From Arthrobacter sp. AK04 (lineage in GTDB: Bacteria; Actinomycetota; Actinomycetes; Actinomycetales; Micrococcaceae): 64,000 nt of DNA. The position numbers and the translations under genes were made by a program. The stretch spans positions 1-64,000 of the forward strand of contig NZ_JAJOMC010000014.1 of the NCBI RefSeq assembly GCF_021129155.1, written 5' to 3'. The notes under the pieces are model-generated. The model was not told the origin of the DNA, did no database searches, and saw only the letters and a program-made list of their open reading frames with translations. Shown in pieces: positions 58,290 to 64,000 of the stretch. How positions within the stretch are numbered: the stretch's first letter is position 1; every line of letters starts with the position of its first letter.

Positions 58290-60515
58290 ATGCCCGAAAA
58301 TCACAACGACGCCAACGCTGAAGCAGCAACTGCCAGCATCGAATTCACCGAGCCCGCTGCCCCCGCAGCCGAGGCCGCACCGGCACCCGCCGAAGCCCCC
58401 GAAGAAGCTCCCGCCGCGAAGGTTGAGGAAGCGCCTGCCGCTCCCGCCGAGGAAGCCCCCGCCGCTCCCGCCGCCAAGGCTGAGGAAGACGAAGAAGAAG
58501 GCATCAAGTTCGCCGATCTCGGCATCGACGGCCGCGTCCTCGCCGCACTGCAGGATGTCGGCTACGAAAAGCCTTCCCCCATCCAGGCAGCAACCATCCC
58601 GCTGCTGCTCGAAGGCCGCGACGTCGTGGGCCTCGCCCAGACCGGCACCGGTAAGACTGCAGCATTCGCAGTACCGGCACTGTCCCGCCTGGCCGAGCTC
58701 CACGACCTCAATGGCCCCTCCCGCAAGACCCAGGCCCTGGTTCTGGCTCCCACCCGCGAGCTGGCCCTCCAGGTTGCCGAGGCCTTCACCTCGTACGCCA
58801 AGCACATCGACGACTTCACTGTCCTCCCCGTTTACGGCGGCTCCGCCTACGGCCCCCAGCTCGCCGGCCTGCGCCGCGGTGCCCAGGTTGTCGTCGGTAC
58901 CCCCGGCCGCGTGATCGACCACATCTCCAAGGGTTCCCTGGACCTGTCCGAGCTCCAGTACCTGGTGCTGGACGAGGCCGACGAGATGCTGCGCATGGGC
59001 TTCGCCGAAGACGTAGAGCAGATCTTCCAGCAGACCCCGTCGGACCGCCAGGTTGCGCTGTTCTCCGCCACCATGCCGAGCCAGATCCGCCGCATGTCCA
59101 AGCAGTACCTGAACAACCCGGCCGAGATCTCCGTCAAGTCCAAGACCACCACCGGCGCCAACACCCGCCAGCGGTACCTGCAGGTCATGGGCCCGCACAA
59201 GCTCGATGCCATGACCCGCATCCTCGAGGTTGAAGAGTTCGACGGCGTCATCGCCTTCGTGCGCACCAAGATGGCCACCGAGGACCTGGCTGACAAGCTG
59301 AAGTCCCGCGGTTTCCAGGCCGCCGCCATCAACGGTGACATCCCGCAGCAGCAGCGTGAGCGCACTGTGGACGCGCTGAAGGAAGGCCGCATCGACATCC
59401 TCGTGGCCACCGATGTCGCGGCCCGTGGCCTTGACGTGGAGCGCATCAGCCACGTCATCAACTACGACATCCCGCACGACACCGAGTCCTACGTGCACCG
59501 CATCGGCCGCACCGGCCGTGCAGGCCGTTCCGGCGATGCCATCCTGTTCATGACGCCGCGGGAGAAGTACCTGCTGCGTTCCATCGAGAAGGCCACCCGC
59601 CAGCCGGTGGAGCAGATGCACCTGCCCACGGCGGAGACCGTGAACACGCTGCGCCTGGGCAAGTTCGCCGAGAAGATCACCGAGACCCTCGCTTCCGAGG
59701 ACGTTGCCCCGTTCCGCGACCTCATTGCCTCCTACGAGGAAGAGCACAACGTGCCGGCGGCAGAGATCGCTGCCGCCCTTGCCGTGATGGCGCAGGGCGG
59801 GCAGCCGCTGCTGGTCAAGGAACTGCCTGCAGCTCCGGAATTCCAGAAGCGCGAGCGCTCCAAGGACGGCTTCGGCTCCCGTGGCCCGACCCGTACGCTC
59901 ACCGAGGGCAACGCCACCTACCGGATCGCCGTCGGACGCCGCCAGCGCGTCATGCCGGGCTCCATCGTGGGCGCCATTGCCAACGAGGGCGGCATTTCGT
60001 CGGCCCAGATCGGCGGCATCGACATCCGCTCGGACCACTCCCTGGTGGAGCTCCCGGCGGACCTGAGCCCCGAGCAGCTGCGCGCCCTGTCCCGCACCCG
60101 GATCGGCGGCGAGCTGATCCACCTCGAGCTGGACAACGGCCGCAAGCCGTCCGGCGACCGCGGCTCCTACCAGGGCAACCGCGGCGGTGACCGGGGAGGC
60201 AACTTCAAGGGCAACGGCGGGTTCAAGAAGGAATTCCGCAAGAACGACGGCGAGCGCTCCTCCGCTGACCGCGGCGGCCGTTCCTACAGCGAGCGTTCCT
60301 TCAGCGCCGACAGCGGTGCCAACCGCGGCCAGGCCAGCGACTCCCGCTTCGGCGGCCACGGAGACGGCTCCCGCAAGCCCCGCCACGGCAACGAGGGCGG
60401 CCAGCGGGACTTCAACCGCAAGGGCAAGTGGAAACCCCGTCAGCTAGCTCACACGTCCCCCTGGGGGGCCGGCTTTCGGGCGGGCCCACCGGCGTTTAAG
60501 GCGTGCTTTCAGTGA
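58290..60515 (+). CDS. DEAD-box ATP-dependent RNA helicase (DeaD/CsdA type)
   Basis: 741 residues from the ATG at 58290 (GAGGAA upstream); in-frame starts at 58269 and 58203 are less likely. An acidic Ala/Pro/Glu-rich N-terminus (about 70 residues), Walker A AQTGTGKT (K122), PTRELA, TPGR, DEAD box at D228-D231, SAT and HRIGRTGRAGR, then a DbpA-like RNA-binding domain (about 530-605) and an Arg/Gly/Asn-rich tail. It unwinds structured RNA in ribosome assembly and mRNA decay. The last 24 residues after KGKWKPR read unlike the RGG tail and may be an extension past an older stop. Confidence 0.93.
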   Translation: MPENHNDANAEAATASIEFTEPAAPAAEAAPAPAEAPEEAPAAKVEEAPAAPAEEAPAAPAAKAEEDEEEGIKFADLGIDGRVLAALQDVGYEKPSPIQAATIPLLLEGRDVVGLAQTGTGKTAAFAVPALSRLAELHDLNGPSRKTQALVLAPTRELALQVAEAFTSYAKHIDDFTVLPVYGGSAYGPQLAGLRRGAQVVVGTPGRVIDHISKGSLDLSELQYLVLDEADEMLRMGFAEDVEQIFQQTPSDRQVALFSATMPSQIRRMSKQYLNNPAEISVKSKTTTGANTRQRYLQVMGPHKLDAMTRILEVEEFDGVIAFVRTKMATEDLADKLKSRGFQAAAINGDIPQQQRERTVDALKEGRIDILVATDVAARGLDVERISHVINYDIPHDTESYVHRIGRTGRAGRSGDAILFMTPREKYLLRSIEKATRQPVEQMHLPTAETVNTLRLGKFAEKITETLASEDVAPFRDLIASYEEEHNVPAAEIAAALAVMAQGGQPLLVKELPAAPEFQKRERSKDGFGSRGPTRTLTEGNATYRIAVGRRQRVMPGSIVGAIANEGGISSAQIGGIDIRSDHSLVELPADLSPEQLRALSRTRIGGELIHLELDNGRKPSGDRGSYQGNRGGDRGGNFKGNGGFKKEFRKNDGERSSADRGGRSYSERSFSADSGANRGQASDSRFGGHGDGSRKPRHGNEGGQRDFNRKGKWKPRQLAHTSPWGAGFRAGPPAFKACFQ

Positions 60516-60579
60516 ACGTCCGACGGCGGACGGCGGCGGGGGAGTCTCTGGAACCTCCGGCCCGCCCGTCCCTTCCCAT

Positions 60580-60642
60580 GAGTTTTTGTCCAGATATGCG
60601 GACTTCGGGTGCCTCGAAGTCCGCATATCTGGACGAAAACTC
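60580..60642. repeat. Dispersed palindromic element, copy 4 (well-paired)
   Basis: GAGTTTTTGTCCAGATATG and inner GCGGACTTCG pair with CGAAGTCCGC and the complementary outer arm; one mismatch near the tip of the outer arm. It lies 65 nt past the helicase stop and probably functions as its terminator. Confidence 0.95.
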
Positions 60643-60821
60643 CAGGGGGAGTGTGGGGATCGACACATCCTTGCAACGGGTCCTTTGGAAAAGGCTCTGG
60701 CCCGGCCCGCCTGCGCGGGTTCAAGGTGTTTCATTTTCCTTGAGTTTCCGGCTTTTTCGGGGCTGGTGGAGCTCTTGTCGGAAGCACGTCCCGGCCCCTC
60801 CACGCCTTCCCGGATGCCGAT

Positions 60822-60850
60822 TTGTTGGTGGGTAAATCTTCCGGTAGAGT
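60822..60850 (+). promoter_or_regulatory. Promoter of tRNA-Thr
   Basis: TTGTTG, 17-nt spacer, TAGAGT; the tRNA begins 11 nt after the -10. Strong match to the housekeeping consensus. Confidence 0.75.
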
Positions 60851-60861
60851 ATTTACTCGTT

Positions 60862-60933
60862 GCCCCCCTAGCTCAGTGGTAGAGCGCGTTCTTGGTAAGA
60901 ACGAGGTCACCGGATCGATTCCGGTGGGGGGCT
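60862..60933 (+). tRNA. tRNA-Thr (anticodon GGT)
   Basis: GCCCCCC/GGGGGGC acceptor pairing; anticodon stem CGTTC/GAACG around loop TTGGTAA, anticodon GGT. T-loop ATCGATT. 72 nt without encoded CCA. Confidence 0.96.
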
Positions 60934-60994
60934 CTGGATGAGGGCCTGTGTCAAGGCGGTTTTGACCGGCTTGACGCAGGTTTTTCTCATTCGT

Positions 60995-61071
60995 GGCGGT
61001 GTAGCTCAGTTGGTTAGAGCGCACGACTCATAATCGTGAGGTCGGGAGATCGAGCCTCCCCACCGCTACCA
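60995..61071 (+). tRNA. tRNA-Met, elongator (anticodon CAT)
   Basis: Acceptor GGCGGTG/CACCGCT with one G-T pair; anticodon loop CTCATAA with CAT; T-arm CGAGCCTC region. The 3' CCA is encoded. The first base pair is G-T and not the mismatched C-A of initiator tRNAs, so it is an elongator. It follows tRNA-Thr by 61 nt and is likely in the same transcript. Confidence 0.93.
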
Positions 61072-61074
61072 AGT

Positions 61075-61111
61075 AAGGCCCCTGGATCCCTTGAGGATCC
61101 GGGGGTCTTTT
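61075..61111 (+). terminator. Terminator of the tRNA-Thr/tRNA-Met unit
   Basis: AAGGCCCCTGGATCC / GGATCCGGGGGTCTT with two mismatches, followed by TTTTG. Confidence 0.85.
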
Positions 61112-61307
61112 GCTTTAACTTCCTGGTCCCCGGGCCTGCCTGCAAGCTCGAATACAGCACGGCGCCCCCAGGCAGATTCCACCCGAGTCTCCTATCCGAG
61201 ACTGCTGTGCTGCGCAGTCCATTGTTCCTGCCCGTGATTCACGGTGCGATGGTTCTGTTCACAAAACGCCGGACCGGACAGGCCGGCCGCAGTCAGGAGA
61301 CAGACCT

Positions 61308-62630
61308 TTGGCCATCACCTCGCAAGCCCCGCGCACAGCGTCGCGCCACATGTGGAAGTTGTTTGTGTACAGCGGCATCGGCGCATTCATGTTCTTCGTG
61401 CCGGTAACGATAGCGGGCAAAAACACCATCATGCTGGACCATATCGTCTCGTTCCTCCAGGCGAACATCGGTCCCGTCCTGCCCTTCTATGCGCTGGCCG
61501 TGATTGTTGCCGGTGCCGGGTACCCCTTCGTTGCCGGAACCTGGAAAAGGTCCGCGGTTGAGGTGGTCTTCTCCCTGCTGAAGGTGGTGGGGATGGTGGT
61601 GGGCTTCATGATGGTCTTCAAGGTAGGGCCCGCGTGGCTGTTTGAACCCGGCATGGGGCCGTTCCTGTTTGAAAAGCTCGTCATTCCCGTGGGGCTGCTC
61701 GTCCCCATCGGCGCGGTGTTCCTGGCGCTCCTGGTCAGCTACGGCCTGCTGGAATTCATCGGAGTCATGGTCCAGCGCGTCATGCGCCCCATCTGGCGAA
61801 CCCCCGGCCGGTCCGCGATCGACGCGGTCGCCTCCTTCGTGGGCAGCTACTCCCTTGGCCTGCTCATCACCAACCGCGTCTACAAGGAAGGCAAATACAC
61901 CGCCCGCGAGTCAGCCATCATTGCCACCGGGTTTTCGACAGTGTCCGCCACGTTCATGGTGATCGTGGCCAAGACGCTGGACCTGATGGGCCAGTGGACC
62001 GCCTACTTCTGGGTCACCTTCCTGGTCACGTTCGTTGTTACCGCCATCACCGTCAGGATCTGGCCGTTGAACAGCATTCCGGACGAGTACCACCCCGAGG
62101 CCGTGCCGCAGCCTGAGGAGGACGTTTCCGGGCGCCGGCTGTCGGTCGCGTGGCGTGAGGCCCGGCAGACTGTGGAAGCAGCGCCCTCGCTGGCAGTGAA
62201 CGTGTGGACCAACGTCCGGGACGGTGTGCTGATGGCCATGGCCATTCTCCCGTCCATCCTTTCCATCGGCCTGCTGGGTCTGGTCCTTGCCACCTACACT
62301 CCCGTGTTCGACTGGCTGGGCTTCCTCTTTTACCCCTTCACCTGGGCGCTGCAGCTGCCGGAACCCATGCTGGTGGCCAAAGCCAGCGCCGTTGGTGTTG
62401 CAGAGATGTTCCTTCCCGCGCTCCTTGCGGCGGAGGCTGCCCCGGTGGTCAAGTTCGTTGTGGGTGTTGTGTCCGTATCCGGGATCATCTTCTTCTCCGC
62501 ACTGGTGCCCTGCATCATGGCCACCGACATCCCCATTCCGGTCTGGAAGCTGGTGATCATCTGGTTCCAGCGGGTTGTCTTGACGCTGATCCTTGTGACC
62601 CCCATAGCGTTCCTGTTGTTTCCGTCCTAG
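61308..62630 (+). CDS. yjiH: YjiH family nucleoside-recognition (GATE) domain membrane protein
   Basis: 440 residues from a TTG with AGGAGA about 8 nt upstream; an ATG at 61350 would shorten it by 14. About ten hydrophobic helices with two Gate-domain halves (FYALAVIVAGAGYPFVAGTWKRSAVEVVFSLLKVVG and DAVASFVGSYSLGLLITNRVYKEGKYTARESAIIATGFSTVSATFMVIVAKTLDL). The phrase TGFSTVSATFMV and the length are typical of YjiH. A transport function is presumed from relatedness to nucleoside-recognition domains; the substrate is unknown. Confidence 0.88.
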   Translation: MAITSQAPRTASRHMWKLFVYSGIGAFMFFVPVTIAGKNTIMLDHIVSFLQANIGPVLPFYALAVIVAGAGYPFVAGTWKRSAVEVVFSLLKVVGMVVGFMMVFKVGPAWLFEPGMGPFLFEKLVIPVGLLVPIGAVFLALLVSYGLLEFIGVMVQRVMRPIWRTPGRSAIDAVASFVGSYSLGLLITNRVYKEGKYTARESAIIATGFSTVSATFMVIVAKTLDLMGQWTAYFWVTFLVTFVVTAITVRIWPLNSIPDEYHPEAVPQPEEDVSGRRLSVAWREARQTVEAAPSLAVNVWTNVRDGVLMAMAILPSILSIGLLGLVLATYTPVFDWLGFLFYPFTWALQLPEPMLVAKASAVGVAEMFLPALLAAEAAPVVKFVVGVVSVSGIIFFSALVPCIMATDIPIPVWKLVIIWFQRVVLTLILVTPIAFLLFPS

Positions 62631-62758
62631 AGCACGGGGCTGGATCCACCTGAAGGTCCTGAGCGGGGCCGGCGACCTTGGCCGGCCCCGCTCCCACGTG
62701 CGTGACAACTTCCCCGTTTCGCCGTAGCTTTGCGGCAACTGAGGTTGGGGGAAAGCGC

Positions 62759-63565
62759 GTGGCCGTTCTTGACGAAATCATGGTTCCGTTCAGATGGCTC
62801 GTATCCGTGGTTATGGTCGGCTTCCACGATGCCCTGGGTGCCATCGGCATGCCGCCAGCGGACGGCTGGACCTGGACAATGTCCATCATTGGGCTGGTGC
62901 TGGTGATCCGCGCGGCAATGGTCCCGGTGTTCCTGAAACAGCTCGATGCCCAGCGCCGGATGCGGCTACTGCAGCCGGACCTGAAGGAGCTTCAGGAAAA
63001 GTACAACGGTAAAACCGACGCGCTTTCCCGCCAGGCCATGGCCGAGGAGCAGATGGCGTTGTACGGGAAGCACGGCACCAACCCGTTCTCGGCCTGCCTT
63101 CCAGTGCTGATCCAGGTGCCGTTCTTCCTGGCCCTGTTCCAGGTCCTCTCCGGCATCAGCACAAGCGCCCGGCGAGAGCAGGGGATCGGCGCGATGTCCC
63201 ATGCCCAGGTGCTGCAGTTCGATCAGTCCAGGATCTTCGACGCGCCGCTGTCCGCGTCGGTGCTGCACGGAAGCGATGGCAACCACACTGCCGTGGCAGT
63301 CCTGACCCTCCTTATGATCCTGGTGATGATCGCGGCCCAGTTCATCGCGCAAAAGCGGATCATGGCGAGAAGTGACGCCGCCGGCGCCCCGGAAAGCCCG
63401 TTTATGAAGCAGCAAAAGCTGATCCTGTACATCCTCCCGGTGGTGTTTGGCCTGGGCGGCATCCTTTTTCCAATCGGGGTGCTCGTCTATTGGTCGGTCA
63501 CCAACCTCTGGACAATGGCCCAGCAGCTCCTCGTCCGTGGCCGGCGGACATCCGGCACTGCCTAG
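62759..63565 (+). CDS. yidC: YidC/Oxa1 family membrane protein insertase (stand-alone paralogue)
   Basis: 268 residues from the GTG at 62759 with GGGGGAAAG just upstream; an upstream alternative adds 27 residues. The Oxa1/YidC core: helix 1 (about 30-50), the cytoplasmic hairpin with RRMRLLQPDLKELQEKYNGKTDALSRQAMAEEQMALYGKHGTNPFSACLPVLIQVPFFLALFQVL, then helices 3-5 and a basic C-terminus. No Gram-negative periplasmic domain. It is not next to rpmH/rnpA, where the primary yidC normally sits, so it is likely a second insertase. Confidence 0.9.
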   Translation: MAVLDEIMVPFRWLVSVVMVGFHDALGAIGMPPADGWTWTMSIIGLVLVIRAAMVPVFLKQLDAQRRMRLLQPDLKELQEKYNGKTDALSRQAMAEEQMALYGKHGTNPFSACLPVLIQVPFFLALFQVLSGISTSARREQGIGAMSHAQVLQFDQSRIFDAPLSASVLHGSDGNHTAVAVLTLLMILVMIAAQFIAQKRIMARSDAAGAPESPFMKQQKLILYILPVVFGLGGILFPIGVLVYWSVTNLWTMAQQLLVRGRRTSGTA

Positions 63566-63615
63566 CCCCGCCTGGAACCAGCGTGGCAGGTCTTACGCAA
63601 TGCTGCAGGCGCAGG

Positions 63616-63621
63616 CAGAAT
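63616..63621 (+). promoter_or_regulatory. -10-like element for the DHFR-like gene
   Basis: CAGAAT, 6 nt before the ATG. The first base departs from the TAnnnT pattern. Confidence 0.35.
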
Positions 63622-63627
63622 GGGCCA

Positions 63628-64000
63628 ATGGCTGACCTGATCTACACGGGCATCACCTCCCTGGACGGCTACCTTGCGGACAGCAACGGGAACTTCGACT
63701 GGAGTGCGCCCGATGAGGAAGTGCACGCCTTCGTCAACGACCTGGAGCGCGACGCCGGGACCTACCTTCTGGGGCGGCGCATGTACGACGTCATGTCCGT
63801 GTGGGAAACGCTGGGAGGGCCGGACGATCCGCCCGTGATCCAGGACTACGGCCGGATCTGGCGGGCGGCGGACAAGATTGTTTTCTCGGAAACCCTGGAG
63901 CTCCCGCCTGCTCCACGGACAACAGTCCGGCGCTCCTTCGATCCAGCGGCCGTCAGGGAATTGAAAGCGGACACGAGCGGCAGCATTGGTATCGGCGGCG
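63628..64000 (+). CDS. Dihydrofolate reductase/RibD C-terminal family protein (truncated by the window)
   Basis: 124 codons are visible before the window ends. MADLIYTGITSLDGYLADSNGNFDWSAPDEEVHAFVNDLERDAGTYLLGRRMYDVM is the typical N-terminus of RibD_C/DHFR-like reductases. The LLGRRMYDVMSVWE NADPH-site segment is present. Members often act on unknown pteridine-like substrates in actinobacteria. The truncation is due to the window edge, not to a gene defect. Confidence 0.88.
   Translation, partial: MADLIYTGITSLDGYLADSNGNFDWSAPDEEVHAFVNDLERDAGTYLLGRRMYDVMSVWETLGGPDDPPVIQDYGRIWRAADKIVFSETLELPPAPRTTVRRSFDPAAVRELKADTSGSIGIGG

Noticed and set aside
57948..60386. 812-codon open frame antisense to the DEAD-box helicase
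   Set aside because: It is a GC-driven shadow of the helicase: the plus strand has all helicase motifs, while the antisense protein is a low-complexity Gly/Val/Leu/Ala string with no recognisable domain.
140..60642. The palindromic elements as a CRISPR array or insertion-sequence ends
   Set aside because: The four copies are 14-28 kb apart, each is a single hairpin with no spacers, and no transposase lies between or beside them. No target-site duplication is visible at the copies.

Overview
The window is high-GC actinobacterial chromosome. It most resembles the Arthrobacter/Pseudarthrobacter group (Micrococcaceae): there is strong GC bias at third codon positions, many GTG starts, many start codons only 6-8 nt behind a TAnnnT hexamer (leaderless promoters), a FurA-type regulator next to catalase, and YajQ, HtpX and CYTH/CHAD genes in a typical chromosomal order. 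The genus-level placement is inference. I see no rRNA, insertion sequence, prophage, integrase or CRISPR array. The first ~134 bases are almost pure C and look like a contig-edge artefact.

Layout. 0.2-5.3 kb: AI-2E-family membrane protein, MFS permease with FadR/GntR regulator, CYTH-CHAD protein. 5.3-9.8 kb: PucR regulator divergent from an aminobutyraldehyde dehydrogenase-gabT operon (putrescine/GABA catabolism). 9.9-14.7 kb: beta-propeller phytase coupled to rarD, topoisomerase IB with a coupled mini-ORF, FprA-type ferredoxin-NADP reductase. 14.8-19.4 kb: GAF regulator, aldehyde dehydrogenase, zinc alcohol dehydrogenase and DUF779, an ethanol/acetaldehyde oxidation module. 19.5-25.5 kb: APC permease, TetR regulator and a NitT/TauT-type ABC importer behind a striking palindromic operator. 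25.4-32.6 kb: DUF2461, furA-like/catalase operon with a 23-bp operator, MFS exporter, htpX, yajQ, small protein, tRNA-Tyr, CBS-pair protein. 32.7-44.7 kb: LysM protein with a degenerate sortase-like domain, K+ channel, thioesterase, two DrrAB-type ABC exporters, thioredoxin, quinol monooxygenase-like protein, acyl-CoA synthetase, AlkA-type glycosylase, VOC protein, ArsB-like permease. 44.8-47.5 kb: cystathionine beta-synthase and cystathionine gamma-lyase/synthase. 47.5-51.5 kb: CUT1 sugar ABC importer with a divergent TetR regulator. 51.5-58 kb: SDR; a four-gene operon (YgiB-like protein, glutathionylspermidine-synthase-like ATP-grasp, APC permease, acyl-CoA dehydrogenase); MOSC protein. 58-64 kb: RGG-tailed DEAD-box helicase with a long leader, tRNA-Thr, tRNA-Met, YjiH-family protein, second YidC-type insertase, and a truncated DHFR/RibD-like gene.

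The most interesting non-coding signals are: a ~64-bp palindrome present in four intergenic copies, two of which keep the inner stem paired with different sequence; the leaderless-promoter signature in front of at least 14 genes; the topoisomerase mini-ORF; and well-formed operator palindromes at three regulator-target pairs. The most interesting protein is the LysM protein, whose C-terminal domain looks like a sortase without the catalytic arginine.
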